From assembly GCA_027487575.1 (NCBI GenBank), contig JAIYDJ010000054.1, positions 1-64,000 on the forward strand: a stretch of 64,000 nucleotides of DNA, given 5' to 3'. The translations under genes and the position numbers were made by a program. This document shows positions 16,544 through 26,335 of the stretch, piece by piece. The stretch's first letter is position 1. Each line of letters opens with the position of its first letter. The stretch comes from Rhodobacter sp. Lineage in GTDB: Bacteria; Pseudomonadota; Alphaproteobacteria; Rhodobacterales; Rhodobacteraceae. The notes beneath the pieces are model-generated. The model did not search any database. It saw only the letters and a program-made list of their open reading frames with translations, and was not told the origin of the DNA.

Positions 16544-18628
16544 TCACTCCTCGTCGGGGTGGCGTTCATGGGGGGCCAGTGCGCGGAACGACTTGCCGCG
16601 GCGGGTGGCAAAAGCATCCAGCATACCGGCAATATCCTGCGGGCCCGGATGGTCAGGGTAAAGGTCGGCGGGCAGGTGGCCAAGGGCGCGCAGGCGGTCG
16701 AACAGATGCGTGAAATCCAGTTCGCCCACCGACTGAAAATCAGGCCGGTTCGCATCGCCGGAAATCCAGTCGGTCCGGATCGCGTCGATCTCGGACGGGG
16801 TGATACCGGCAAAGCTCTGGAATTGCAGGCGGTAGTCGGCGGTGTTGGCGCGGCTTCGCCGCAGGATCATCGTGACCTGCGTCGCGGGGCGCACCACGAA
16901 GGCCGCCAGATGCAGCGCCGATCCGTCCAGTGCCACGATCTGGCGCGCCGCCTTGTAGCGGGCGATCTGGGTGGCAACCGGGTGCCTTTCGGGATGGAAC
17001 ACGTCGAACCCGGCCTGCGCCATCGCCGCCTCGATCGCGGTTTCGCCCAGCACGCCGCCCCGTTCGGCCTTCAGCCGGGCGCGCGAGATGTACAGCCGAT
17101 CCGACCCTTCGGCAGGCACATGCGCCAGCCTGCCCTGCATGAAGGTGCGGTAGGCGGGTGATCCGGCATAGCGGGCTGCCCAGCCGAACCCGAGTTCGGG
17201 CACGATCAGGTGTTCGACGCGCAGAACGCCGGGATGCGCGCGGCGGGGGGTTGCAATGCCCAGAAGCCGAAAGAAATCGTCATGCGTGTCGATGCCCCGG
17301 TCGGTGTCGCCGCGGTAGGGCAGGTACAGGATGCTGTCCAAGTCCGCCACATGGTCGAGCGCCCAGAGCCGCGCCGTCGATTCCACCAGAAAATGCCCGA
17401 AATGCCGCCGGAAATGCCCGGCGAACAGATGGCGGCCCGGCAGGTCCTGCACCGGCTCGTCCGGGGCAAGGGTCGGCGCGGGGGTGGCCTTGCCGGCCCG
17501 GATCCACGCTTTCGACAGCTTGCACCATTGACCGTCCGCCAGCAGGACCCCCGAGGCCAATCGCGCATCCCCCTCGCGTTCGGGCACGACCAGCGCGCTT
17601 GACAACTGCAGCAGCGTCCCGTCGAACGGGCGCTCGGGCGCGCCGCTCGCCCTTTGCCCTTGCGGTCTGCCGACCGGAATTGCGGCGCGAAACCCGTCGG
17701 CGGCCTTGCGCGCCACCCGGCTGTCGGGGACGTCGCGCAATAGCGCCTCTGCGGCCCGCAGACCCAGCCGCGTGTGACCCTGTGCGGCGGCCTGTTCCAG
17801 CAACCCTTTCTGCCAGGCCTGCAAGCCCCGTCTTGCGCGGTAGGCCCGGGCATGGGCGACCGGATCGAAGGTACCCTGTGCCACCCCTTCGATCAGGGCC
17901 TGCAGCACCCCGACCGCCTTCAACTGCCGGATCGCGCGATGTCCCATGTGGGCCGCCCTGATCTGCCGGACGCCCGGCCCGATGATCCGGTCGGCATGCG
18001 CGCGGTCTTCGGGGATGAAGGGATCGAACACCACATAAACCTCGGCCGCCACGGGTGCAGCGGCGGCGGCATCAAGATGGGTGGGGGTTTCCCAGTCCCA
18101 CTTCTTGGTCGCATATCGGTACCGTTTGTCGAAGCGGGCCAGATGGCGCGCGAGGCTGGTCTGCGGACTGAAGGCCAGCACGACCGACCCGGGCACCAGC
18201 GCCGAATAGGCCAGTGCCGCAAAGCCGCCCATAGACGCGCCGACGAACACCACCCGGCGGAACTGCGCAAACAGCCCCGCATCGCGCAGGCTTTCGATCA
18301 GCGCAGGCGTGTCGGCATTGCGGTACCAGTCCTTGCGGCTGGCCATGATCCCCAAGATCGAAAGACCCGCATTCGCCGCCCGCATCTGCAGCCATGGTTG
18401 CGGCGGTTCATACTCTCCGACGGACGACAGGTTGTCGAACGTGACCAGCAGCACGTCCGACCGCCGCAGGAACCAGCCATCCACCAGCCCGCCGCGCAAA
18501 AGAAAACTGTCGCACGCGGCCGCTTCGGCGGCATTGGCTACAACGGGCGCGTCCGGGAACAGCGCGGGCAGCGGTGCGGCAGGACTTTCGTCCGGGTTAT
18601 CAGATTGTACCTGCGAGTCGCGGGGCAT
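16544..18628 (-). CDS. Fusion: alpha/beta-hydrolase-like domain plus GT61 glycosyltransferase
   Basis: A 694-residue two-domain protein. The N-terminal part (about 20-235) resembles an alpha/beta hydrolase with a nucleophile elbow GASMGGFAAL near residue 128. The middle (about 240-330) is helical. The C-terminal part (about 390-620) matches GT61/DUF563 glycosyltransferases: HFGHFLVESTARLWAL, then LYISRARLKAERGG, then a VALDGSALHLAAF segment. A sugar transferase carrying its own hydrolase could modify or deacylate the glycan it builds, but this is inference. It lies in a glycan cluster, next to the FkbM-type methyltransferase five bases away. Confidence 0.7.
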   Translation of the reverse strand: MPRDSQVQSDNPDESPAAPLPALFPDAPVVANAAEAAACDSFLLRGGLVDGWFLRRSDVLLVTFDNLSSVGEYEPPQPWLQMRAANAGLSILGIMASRKDWYRNADTPALIESLRDAGLFAQFRRVVFVGASMGGFAALAYSALVPGSVVLAFSPQTSLARHLARFDKRYRYATKKWDWETPTHLDAAAAAPVAAEVYVVFDPFIPEDRAHADRIIGPGVRQIRAAHMGHRAIRQLKAVGVLQALIEGVAQGTFDPVAHARAYRARRGLQAWQKGLLEQAAAQGHTRLGLRAAEALLRDVPDSRVARKAADGFRAAIPVGRPQGQRASGAPERPFDGTLLQLSSALVVPEREGDARLASGVLLADGQWCKLSKAWIRAGKATPAPTLAPDEPVQDLPGRHLFAGHFRRHFGHFLVESTARLWALDHVADLDSILYLPYRGDTDRGIDTHDDFFRLLGIATPRRAHPGVLRVEHLIVPELGFGWAARYAGSPAYRTFMQGRLAHVPAEGSDRLYISRARLKAERGGVLGETAIEAAMAQAGFDVFHPERHPVATQIARYKAARQIVALDGSALHLAAFVVRPATQVTMILRRSRANTADYRLQFQSFAGITPSEIDAIRTDWISGDANRPDFQSVGELDFTHLFDRLRALGHLPADLYPDHPGPQDIAGMLDAFATRRGKSFRALAPHERHPDEE

Positions 18629-18633
18629 CGGGG

Positions 18634-19353
18634 TCAGCCCCTGCGCCGGTACAGATGAACCCCGGCGCGGGACAGGCTGTCGTCCATGGCAAACCCCGCC
18701 GTCTGCAGCAACTGCCGGATTTCCGTCATCCCCTCGCGGCCGTAAATGTCGCGGTGCGTCTCGAAGATCAGGGTATCGACGCCGGTTAGATCGGCATGGC
18801 GCAGGAATTCCAGCTCGCCCCCTTCGATGTCCATCATGATCGTGTCATGCGGAAAGGCGGCTTTCAGATCGCCGTAGCGCAGGACGGGCACATCGACGGC
18901 GCGCATCCGGTCGGCCTTCTGCGGGGCCAACCCGGAGCCCAGAAAGTTGCCGTTGACGAAGAACTGCACGGTGTCGGGCGCGCCAGGCGCTGTCAGGACA
19001 ACTCCGTGGCGCAGGGTGATCCGGCCGGACAGGCCGTTGTGCGCGTAAAGCGCCGAGATGTGCGCGATCAGATCGGGGTTCGCCTCCACCGACAGCATCG
19101 CGGCAGGAAGACTGTTTCGCGCCAGAACCGCGCCGACCACTCCGGACCCCGCACCCAGTTCCAGAATGCGCGCGCCGGGCCGGATCGCAGCCATTCCGAT
19201 GGCCAGTTCGTGGCGTTCATACCCGCCCGTCTGCATCGCCGCGATCATTCCCTTGCGCAGATGCGGTGCTTGGGGAACCTCGATCCCGTGGCAGGTCGCC
19301 ACGATCGGCGGCAGGATATCCTGTTCGGGGTGGGCCGTGGCGGGCGCGGTCAT
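18634..19353 (-). CDS. FkbM-family methyltransferase
   Basis: A 239-residue SAM-dependent methyltransferase of the FkbM type. The SAM motif is ILELGAGSGVVGAVLA (near residue 65), followed by SVEANPDLI and, later, MMDIEGGELEFL, the family hallmark. Such enzymes often O-methylate sugars. ATG 19353 has AGGA about seven bases upstream; the longer frame starting further right has no homology. It is divergent from the GT2-methyltransferase gene. Confidence 0.8.
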   Translation of the reverse strand: MTAPATAHPEQDILPPIVATCHGIEVPQAPHLRKGMIAAMQTGGYERHELAIGMAAIRPGARILELGAGSGVVGAVLARNSLPAAMLSVEANPDLIAHISALYAHNGLSGRITLRHGVVLTAPGAPDTVQFFVNGNFLGSGLAPQKADRMRAVDVPVLRYGDLKAAFPHDTIMMDIEGGELEFLRHADLTGVDTLIFETHRDIYGREGMTEIRQLLQTAGFAMDDSLSRAGVHLYRRRG

Positions 19354-19597
19354 GCGGGCATCCTGTTGATCTCCCGCTTGGCGGGCCCTTTCTGCTCGGT
19401 CTTTTTCGGCAATTATGCCGTGACGCGCGGTTTGTGTCACGCATTCTTCGTCGGCAGGACGCAGGGACGGCCCGGAATAGGGCCAATTCGCGAACAGTCT
19501 GCCCGCCTGCAACATCCGCGCGAGGTGGCCGGGCACAGGCTTGTCGGCGACGGACCGTCGGCACTATGGTGCAGGGCAGCCAGAACAAGGAACCTCC
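19354..19597. promoter_or_regulatory. Divergent upstream region of the glycan cluster
   Basis: The 244 bases between the leftward and rightward glycan genes hold no recognisable gene. A short inverted repeat, GTGAC (19420-19424) with GTCAC (19436-19440), is the only symmetric element I found. Promoters for both directions must lie here, but I cannot place them confidently. Confidence 0.3.
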
Positions 19598-21475
19598 GTG
19601 ACTTTCTCGCCCGCACCAGTTGACGCCCAAGCCCGCCCCCGGGGCGCATCGAACCTGTTCGGCACGGTCGCGTCGCCCATCCGTCGGCACATCAGCCCGC
19701 ATGGACAGGTGACGGCCGTTTCGATGATGAAGGACGAGGGGCCCTATGTCATCGAATGGGTCGCGCATCATCTGGCGGTCGGGTTTACCGATCTGGTGGT
19801 CTATACGAACGATTGTTCGGATGGGACCGATGACATGCTGATCCGGCTGGAGGCGATGGGGCTGGCACACCACCGCCGCAACGTCATCCCCGAAGGCATC
19901 CGCCCGCAACCCTCGGCGCTGAACCATGCGCAGGATGAACCGGTGGTGCAGGGATCGGATTGGGTGATGGTGTTCGACGCCGACGAGTTCCTGTCGATCC
20001 GCTATGGCGATGGCACGCTGGACGATCTGATTGCCGCCGCCCGCGTGCAGGACGCGAACGGAATCGTCGTGACATGGCGCATCTTCGGGTCGGGCGGGGT
20101 GGTCGACTGGTCCCGCGCCCCGGTGACCGAGCAATACCTGATGGCGGCGCCCACGACGTGGAACAAGGGCTGGGGCGTGAAGACCCTGTTCACCTTCGAC
20201 GCCGACTATTGGAAACTGGGCATTCACCGTCCCAAGATGAAGAACCGCCATATCGACACCAGCTTTCCCGATACGGTGAAATGGCTGAACGGGTCGGGCC
20301 GGGTGATGGAGGACTATTTCAAGTTTCGCGGCTGGCGGTCGATTACCCGGACCGTCGGATATGACTGGGTCCAGTTGAGTCACTACGCTGTTAAGTCCGT
20401 CGACAGTTACGCCATCCGCAAGATGCGCGGCAATGTGAACAACAAGAAGGACAAGTACAATTCTGACTACTGGTCGTTGCAGGACCGGAACGAGGACCGC
20501 GATGAAACGATGTTGCGCTATTCTGCAAGGCGCAATGAAATCATACGGTTGTTGCTGACAGACCCCGAGCTTTCGCGCCTGCATCACGCAGCGGTGGACC
20601 GGGCCGAGGCGCGGCTGGCCGAACTGCGCCAGACGCAGGCCTATGCCGATCTGGTGGCGGACCTTGCCCGCGCCTCTGCCGTGCCGATCACCGAGATCGT
20701 CGCAAAGCCGCCGCAGGCCCGCGACAAGGAAAAAATCGCCTCGCTGATGTCGGACGTGGAAAAGCGGCTGGGCTCAAAGGCCAAGGCAGACCGCAAAGCC
20801 AACCCTCGCGACCCGGTGGAAACGGCGCCCTCTGGCAGTTACCGGTCTGGCACGATATCGCTTGGCACCGGACTGCAGGGCGAATGGGTCGCCAATCATG
20901 GCATCCTGCTGCCGCAGGACCCGCGTCTGTTCACCGATCCGGCCTTGCAGGCGATCGCCAAGGGCAAGTTCGAACGCGGCCTTGCCCGACGGATGCCTCA
21001 GGTGCTGGACCGGAATGCAAAGATCCTGGAAGTGGGGGCGGGGATCGGGTTTCTGGCGTTGCATCTGTCCGGACTGCGCCCGGATTTGACGATCTTGGTG
21101 CAGGAAGACCATGCAGACCTGCGCACCGCGATGGCCTGCATCATGAAACAGAATGAGCGTTCATTTACGGCCCGCCTGAACATCGTCGCTTCCGCGCTGA
21201 TGCCGGACCCGGCCGCCGGACTGGCCGCGCTGATAGCGGAAATCCGCCCCGACGTGCTGTGCCTTGCCGACCCGCGTTTGTCTGCTGCGGTTCTGAAAGC
21301 CGCACTGACCGTCCGGCCCAGGCAGATTCTCCTCTATGGCCGGTTGCTGGAAACGCATCGCACAGACCTGTCGGAGTACGAAGACCATCTGGTCAGCCTT
21401 GGTTATCTGTCTGGCTATGCCTTCGACCCAAATCTGACGCGCGGTTTCGGTCTGGGCCATGTCGATCTGACCTGA
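19598..21475 (+). CDS. Fusion: GT2-like glycosyltransferase plus methyltransferase-like domain
   Basis: A 625-residue protein. Residues about 35-290 match Rhodobacterales GT2/GT92-like transferases: VSMMKDEGPYVIEWVAHH, VVYTNDCSDGTDDML, and FDADEFLSI as the metal-binding DxD region. A charged linker (about 340-420) leads to a C-terminal Rossmann-like domain with ILEVGAGIGFLALHL near residue 476, resembling FkbM-type methyltransferases. GTG 19598 is chosen because AAGGAA lies five bases upstream. It starts the rightward arm of the glycan cluster. The sugar and acceptor are unknown. Confidence 0.72.
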   Translation: MTFSPAPVDAQARPRGASNLFGTVASPIRRHISPHGQVTAVSMMKDEGPYVIEWVAHHLAVGFTDLVVYTNDCSDGTDDMLIRLEAMGLAHHRRNVIPEGIRPQPSALNHAQDEPVVQGSDWVMVFDADEFLSIRYGDGTLDDLIAAARVQDANGIVVTWRIFGSGGVVDWSRAPVTEQYLMAAPTTWNKGWGVKTLFTFDADYWKLGIHRPKMKNRHIDTSFPDTVKWLNGSGRVMEDYFKFRGWRSITRTVGYDWVQLSHYAVKSVDSYAIRKMRGNVNNKKDKYNSDYWSLQDRNEDRDETMLRYSARRNEIIRLLLTDPELSRLHHAAVDRAEARLAELRQTQAYADLVADLARASAVPITEIVAKPPQARDKEKIASLMSDVEKRLGSKAKADRKANPRDPVETAPSGSYRSGTISLGTGLQGEWVANHGILLPQDPRLFTDPALQAIAKGKFERGLARRMPQVLDRNAKILEVGAGIGFLALHLSGLRPDLTILVQEDHADLRTAMACIMKQNERSFTARLNIVASALMPDPAAGLAALIAEIRPDVLCLADPRLSAAVLKAALTVRPRQILLYGRLLETHRTDLSEYEDHLVSLGYLSGYAFDPNLTRGFGLGHVDLT

Positions 21476-21546
21476 GCCTTGCTGGACAGGCGGCATGTCC
21501 TGCGGCATTGTCGCGCGAAACGAAACAGCAGATTTTCGAGGTAAAC

Positions 21547-22362
21547 ATGGCCCCCCCCGTCCGCAGACCCGTCGCATCGCTGTGGATCGGCGAAAGGCTG
21601 CACTACCTCAACCAGTTGTGCCTGCTGAGCCACGTGCGCCACGGCCATCCGACAACGCTGTTCTGCACCGACAAGGTCACCAACGTCCCCGAAGGGATCA
21701 TCGTGCGCCCGGCGTCAGAGATCATGACGATCGACATGGACATCGTGCGTCAGACCTCGGAAAGCTATCTGTCCAACGTGTTCCGCTACAAGATGATCCA
21801 GGCGACCGATGCGGTATGGATCGATTGCGATGCCTTCTGCCACAGGCCGTTCCCGGATGAGATGCAGAACATCTATGCCGGTCACGGCTTTCGCGGGGCG
21901 CTGAACTGCGGGGTGGTCTACATCCCGAAGGAAGGCGAGTTGATCCACCGGCTGTTGGACTACTACGACAACCTGCCCGACGCGCCGGCATGGTTCAACA
22001 AGCAGCAGCGCAAGCGGCTGGAAAAGCAGGACAAGCATCTGCCCCACGCCGTGCGCATCTACAATGCCGAACGCACCGCCTTCGGCCCGCAGGCCTTTAC
22101 CTACTTTGCCCAGCAGACTGGCGATTTCGACAGGGCGCTGACCCACGACTACCTGTATCCGGTGCCGTTTCAGTTGAACGATGTGTTCTATGACCCGCAT
22201 GGCCGGGTCGAGGGGCATTTCTCCGACAACACGCTGTCGGTCCATCTTTACACCAACGGAACCAAGCCGTGGTGGCGCAAGAACGTGCCGCTGGCCAATT
22301 CCTATGCCGCGCGGATGTGTGCCGAGATCGGTGTCGATCCCGCAGGCGCGCTGGAAGAGTAG
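21547..22362 (+). CDS. Putative glycosyltransferase (DxD type)
   Basis: A 271-residue protein with the pattern of small polysaccharide glycosyltransferases. WIDCDAFCHRPF near residue 95 would be the DxD site, and GALNCGVVYIPK near 118 is typical of GT32/capsule-type transferases. ATG 21547 has GAGG about five bases upstream; longer frames reach back into the previous gene. The next gene starts immediately at its stop codon. Family-level assignment is moderate. Confidence 0.6.
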   Translation: MAPPVRRPVASLWIGERLHYLNQLCLLSHVRHGHPTTLFCTDKVTNVPEGIIVRPASEIMTIDMDIVRQTSESYLSNVFRYKMIQATDAVWIDCDAFCHRPFPDEMQNIYAGHGFRGALNCGVVYIPKEGELIHRLLDYYDNLPDAPAWFNKQQRKRLEKQDKHLPHAVRIYNAERTAFGPQAFTYFAQQTGDFDRALTHDYLYPVPFQLNDVFYDPHGRVEGHFSDNTLSVHLYTNGTKPWWRKNVPLANSYAARMCAEIGVDPAGALEE

Positions 22363-23097
22363 ATGCCGGGCACCACCATCGCGCTTGCCGCGCTGCGGAT
22401 CGGGGTCATCAACCTCCCGCATCAGGAACGAAGGCGCAACCGGGCGGTGGCTGCGATGGCGGCACTGGGGTTGCCCTTCGTGTTCATCGACGGTGTGCGT
22501 GACCAGCCACGGCATTTCGGCTGCAGCCAGAGCCACCTGAAGGCCATCGAAACCCTGCGCGGATCGGGGCCGTTTCTGGTGCTGGAGGATGACGCGGTTC
22601 CAACCCCGCAGTATCAGCCGACGGTCACCCCGCCTGATGGCATCGATCTGCTGTATCTGGGCCATTCGCCCTATGGACACGCGCGGCATCTGCCCGGCGG
22701 CGGGACCCCGGAAATCGTTGAAACGGACCACAGCGGTTTTCTGCGGGTCCATTCCATGCTTGCCGCCCATGCCATCCTGTATCTGACCGATGCCGGGGCG
22801 GGGGCTGTGGCGCAATCGATCCGCGCCTCGATCGGCGGGCCGCAAAAGGAACGCCATGACATCGGGCTGTGCGACCTGCAGCAGCGGCAGCGCGTGCTGG
22901 CCACCCCGTTCCCCTATTTCGCCCAGTCGCCCGATGTGCAGGGTGCCGCAAAGCAGGATCGCCGGTCGGATGACCAGATGTTTGTAGCCATGCCGCGCCG
23001 CGAGGCCGATGTCGTCGCAGGGTCCGCCGGGCCGTTGACCGTGGTGCGCGCAGCAGGGGGCGGTTTGCAGTTCATGCCCGCCGATCAGGGTTTGTAA
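22363..23097 (+). CDS. GT25-like glycosyltransferase
   Basis: A 244-residue protein resembling GT25 (LPS-type) glycosyltransferases. The N-terminal [15 protein letters not shown], the [11 protein letters not shown] segment (GT25 C-x-x-SH) and the VLEDDAVPT acidic site are seen in order. Its ATG follows the previous stop codon with no gap. Its 3' end overlaps the convergent rnhA by 13 bases. It is the last gene of the glycan cluster. Confidence 0.72.
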   Translation: MPGTTIALAALRIGVINLPHQERRRNRAVAAMAALGLPFVFIDGVRDQPRHFGCSQSHLKAIETLRGSGPFLVLEDDAVPTPQYQPTVTPPDGIDLLYLGHSPYGHARHLPGGGTPEIVETDHSGFLRVHSMLAAHAILYLTDAGAGAVAQSIRASIGGPQKERHDIGLCDLQQRQRVLATPFPYFAQSPDVQGAAKQDRRSDDQMFVAMPRREADVVAGSAGPLTVVRAAGGGLQFMPADQGL

Positions 23098-23537
23098 GGG
23101 GCCATCCCCGCCCGTGCCAGCGCATCGGCCCTTTCGTTTTCGGCGTGGCCCGCATGACCCTTGATCCACCGCCACTCGACCTTGTGGCGCGTCTGTGCCG
23201 CATCCAGCCGCTGCCACAGATCGACATTCTTCACCGGATCGCGCCCCGACGTCCGCCAGCCGTTACGCTTCCAGCCGTGAATCCACTGCGTCACGCCGTT
23301 TTTGACATAGGCGCTGTCGGTCACCACGATCACGCTGGTGTCGCGGCTTAACGCCTCAAGCGCCGAAATCGCGGCCATCAACTCCATCCGGTTGTTGGTG
23401 GTCAGCTTTTCGCCGCCCGACAGTTCGCGCTCTTTGACGACTTCGGTCCCGTCGCGCGCGATCAACAGCGCGCCCCAGCCGCCGGGACCCGGATTTCCGC
23501 TGCAGGCGCCGTCGGTATAGGCAAAAAGTTGTGGCAT
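23085..23537 (-). CDS. rnhA: Ribonuclease HI
   Basis: A 150-residue RNase HI that cuts the RNA strand of RNA-DNA hybrids. The catalytic acidic set is visible: Asp in [16 protein letters not shown], Glu in NNRMELMA, Asp in VTDSAY, and the terminal Asp in NERADALA. Size and motif order are standard. It overlaps the last glycan gene on the opposite strand and is 46 bases from the caspase gene. Confidence 0.96.
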   Translation of the reverse strand: MPQLFAYTDGACSGNPGPGGWGALLIARDGTEVVKERELSGGEKLTTNNRMELMAAISALEALSRDTSVIVVTDSAYVKNGVTQWIHGWKRNGWRTSGRDPVKNVDLWQRLDAAQTRHKVEWRWIKGHAGHAENERADALARAGMAPYKP

Positions 23538-23583
23538 CCGCCCCCCATGCTGGACCTGCGTCTAGGCAAGAGGCGGACGAAGG

Positions 23584-25758
23584 TCAACCGGGCGGAAGCG
23601 GCCCGACCCGGGCAAGAACCACATCGCCGCCTTCATGGCCCGACCTTTCGATCGGGCGGTACTGAGGTTCCTGCGCGGAACGGCCCACCACCATCGGCAG
23701 CAGATAGTCGTCGAACAGTTCGCGCGCCGTGAACGCCTCGGGTTCCATCTTATCCAACCCGGTCAGCAGGGCGCGGGCGAACACCGAATGCCCCTCGCCG
23801 CCGCCATCGGCAACCGGTTCGTTGCCCCCCGATGCAATAACGATGCGCGACCGTTTGGCCGCAAGCCGCTGCAGCGCGCGCAGCCGGTCGTTTTCCTCGA
23901 CCGTTTGCGGGGCATCCTCTCCGCGCAGCAGCGCGCCGGAATAACAACTGTCCGAAATGACCAGCACCGACCCCGCCTCGATCCGCAGGATGGCATCGGT
24001 GATCGCGGCCGCGGGCAGGTAGGAAAACGGCAGACCCGCTTTCGCATCCACCGGAAGCCAGAATGCACCCTGCGTGGCCTGTTCATAGATGCCATGCCCG
24101 GCATAGAAGATCAGGACCGTGTCCTTGGCCCCGGCAATCTGGCCGATCTGGTACAGCGCCGTTTCGATCTCGATCCGCGAGGCGTTGCGCAGAAACAGCG
24201 GAATCTTCGTGCCGTCAGGCCCTGTCGCCTCGGTCTGAAATCCATAGCGGTCGCGCAGAAGGGTCGCCAGCGCCTCGGCATCGCCGATCGGGGTCGCCAG
24301 CGGTGAAAGGCCAGACCCTTCGGGATAGTCCTGATTGGCGATCAGCAGGGCATAGCGCGCGCCGGTTCCCAGCAGGGCCTGCATGTCGCCTTCGTAGAAC
24401 AGCTCGAAACTGTGGGTGATCGGCCGGTTGTCCCGGGTCATCGCCAGAATGTCGATCCGGTTGACCCCGGCCTGAAGCTCGATCTCCTGCGAAAAGCTGC
24501 CATCCGGGGCAGAGGCGGCGGGCTTGCCGTTGACGGTGACGATCATCGTTTCTGCCGCAGCCTCGACCACACCGCGCAGCGTGACGGTCGGGGTATCAAG
24601 CGCCGCCGCGGCCCGTGTCGGGGTGGGGTCGATGATCCGGATCTGGCCGCGTTGCGTGGGCATGGCGGGCCGGGTTTCCACGATCAGGTCGCGTTCGGGA
24701 TCGGTGGTCGAAAACACATAGGTCCATTTCCGGTCTACCTGACCATCGCCGTCCTCTTCGGCCATCCGGCGCGACAGGGCGGTCGGTGTGGTGCGGTCGG
24801 CTTTGGCGACAGCCGAGGCGAAGCGGAAACTGAAGGCACCATAGTACCGCGCATCATCCGCGCCGCGCGGCAGTCGCATTTCCACGGTCAACTCACCCGA
24901 AGCGGTGCCGTAGTACACCGTCAGCGCCCCCGCCAGCGGGCCCAGCGGCAGGGCCGCGTCGGGCAGCGGCCCGCCCGGTCCGATCCGGTTGCGCCAGCGT
25001 GCGCGGCCGTCGATGCGGGCTTGGCGTTCTTCAAGGCGCATGTCTTCGGCGGTCGAGGTGTCCAGCACGACGGTCACATCCGCGCCACGGTTGCGCAGGC
25101 GCGTCACAAGGTCCGACAGCGCCTCGGCATTCAGCACGTCCGACACGCCGGGGGTATCGGCGTTCAGCAAAAGATACGGACCTTGCGCCACCACCGGGCG
25201 GGCAGCATTCACCCCAAGGTCGATGGCGGTCATTTCCGCCAGCGTCGCCTCTGCCTCGCCCCAGATGAACGGCCCGCGCGGGTCGGTCGTCGGGGCAAGC
25301 TGATCGGCGCCGAACACCCAGCCCGAGGCATAAAGCAGCACCGAATCCCCGCATCCCGACGCCGCCAGCAGCGTGGCGGCGGCCTTGGTCAGGCCCTGCC
25401 GCGTGGCATCTGCGCCCTGCAGCACGGTCAGGTTTTCGGCATCCGCGCCTCGTGCAATTAACGAATTGCGCACCAGTTCGGCATCGTTGGCAGGTCCGTA
25501 CAGGTCATATTCCGGGTCGGTCGTCCATTCTGCGGCCCCGATCACCAGACCACGCGTGGCCGGTTTGTGCTGCGGGTCGCAGGCCGGGGGGGCGGAGGGT
25601 TCTTCGGGCAGCGCCAGCGGCCCCTCCAGCCCGTCAACCTGCAGGCGCAGCAGGTCCAGATATTCGGTGGTCAGATCGGCCTCCGCTTCGGCCAGCATCG
25701 GCACCGGATGAAGCGACACAAGGGCAAGAACCGCGCAGATCAGGAAATTGTGTCGCAT
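23584..25758 (-). CDS. Secreted tandem caspase-like protein (first domain degenerate)
   Basis: A 724-residue peptidase C14 family protein with a signal peptide (hydrophobic 4-22, Ala-rich cleavage region near 24). The C-terminal caspase domain (about 470-720) is intact: His554 in FYAGHG and Cys605 in SDSCYSG. The N-terminal domain (about 68-240) follows the same plan, but YASGW (143-147) replaces YAGHG and LDTST, with Ser235, replaces SDSCY, so it should be inactive. An Ig-like stretch (about 385-455) joins them. ATG 25758 has GGAG six bases upstream. Neighbours give no clear clue to function; a role in envelope stress or defence is only a guess. Confidence 0.82.
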   Translation of the reverse strand: MRHNFLICAVLALVSLHPVPMLAEAEADLTTEYLDLLRLQVDGLEGPLALPEEPSAPPACDPQHKPATRGLVIGAAEWTTDPEYDLYGPANDAELVRNSLIARGADAENLTVLQGADATRQGLTKAAATLLAASGCGDSVLLYASGWVFGADQLAPTTDPRGPFIWGEAEATLAEMTAIDLGVNAARPVVAQGPYLLLNADTPGVSDVLNAEALSDLVTRLRNRGADVTVVLDTSTAEDMRLEERQARIDGRARWRNRIGPGGPLPDAALPLGPLAGALTVYYGTASGELTVEMRLPRGADDARYYGAFSFRFASAVAKADRTTPTALSRRMAEEDGDGQVDRKWTYVFSTTDPERDLIVETRPAMPTQRGQIRIIDPTPTRAAAALDTPTVTLRGVVEAAAETMIVTVNGKPAASAPDGSFSQEIELQAGVNRIDILAMTRDNRPITHSFELFYEGDMQALLGTGARYALLIANQDYPEGSGLSPLATPIGDAEALATLLRDRYGFQTEATGPDGTKIPLFLRNASRIEIETALYQIGQIAGAKDTVLIFYAGHGIYEQATQGAFWLPVDAKAGLPFSYLPAAAITDAILRIEAGSVLVISDSCYSGALLRGEDAPQTVEENDRLRALQRLAAKRSRIVIASGGNEPVADGGGEGHSVFARALLTGLDKMEPEAFTARELFDDYLLPMVVGRSAQEPQYRPIERSGHEGGDVVLARVGPLPPG

Positions 25759-25824
25759 GGCAGGCTCCGGCATTGCCGAACGATGCTGGCACGGCGAACA
25801 GCGCCTGTCACCTGACAGTTGCCG

Positions 25825-26274
25825 TCATGCAAAGGCCGTGAACATCAGGCAGGCCACGACCACCGCCGTCAGCCCCACCCGCAGCGGCATCCACCACGAC
25901 GGCGTAAGGCCGTGCTGGTCGAAGAACCAGTCCAGCGCCAGCAGTCCGGCAAAACCCGCCGCAAGATAGATCGCCGCCGACACCGGCCCGCCGCCGACGA
26001 AGAAGAACGCCCACAACGCCGGGATGACGGCCAGCGCATGGAACAGCCCTGCGTTGACTTCGGCCCGCGAGGCGAAGCCCCACAGTGCGCCCGCCATGAA
26101 GGACAGGATGACCGTTCCATAGGCAAGCCCGACATAGGGGCCCAGAAACCGCGGCCCCATCCAGCGCAGGCCGAATTCAGCCAGCGCAGGCGACATCTCG
26201 GTCGCCACGCTCCATAGAAACGGCAGCAATCCGGCCACGCCAAGGATCAGGGCACTGCGGGGGGGCTGGGTCAT
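25825..26274 (-). CDS. DUF3429 membrane protein
   Basis: A 149-residue protein with about four to five membrane spans. The SFMAGALWGFASR segment and overall hydrophobic profile match DUF3429, a family of unknown function found in proteobacteria. ATG 26274 is used; an ATG at 26298 in the same frame would add eight residues without a better ribosome site. It lies between the caspase gene and a small secreted protein, all on the minus strand. Confidence 0.7.
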   Translation of the reverse strand: MTQPPRSALILGVAGLLPFLWSVATEMSPALAEFGLRWMGPRFLGPYVGLAYGTVILSFMAGALWGFASRAEVNAGLFHALAVIPALWAFFFVGGGPVSAAIYLAAGFAGLLALDWFFDQHGLTPSWWMPLRVGLTAVVVACLMFTAFA

Positions 26275-26335
26275 GGCATGTTCCGCAGGGGGTGGCATGC
26301 TGGCAAAGCGGTCGCGCAGGTCGTGTGCGGCGGCA

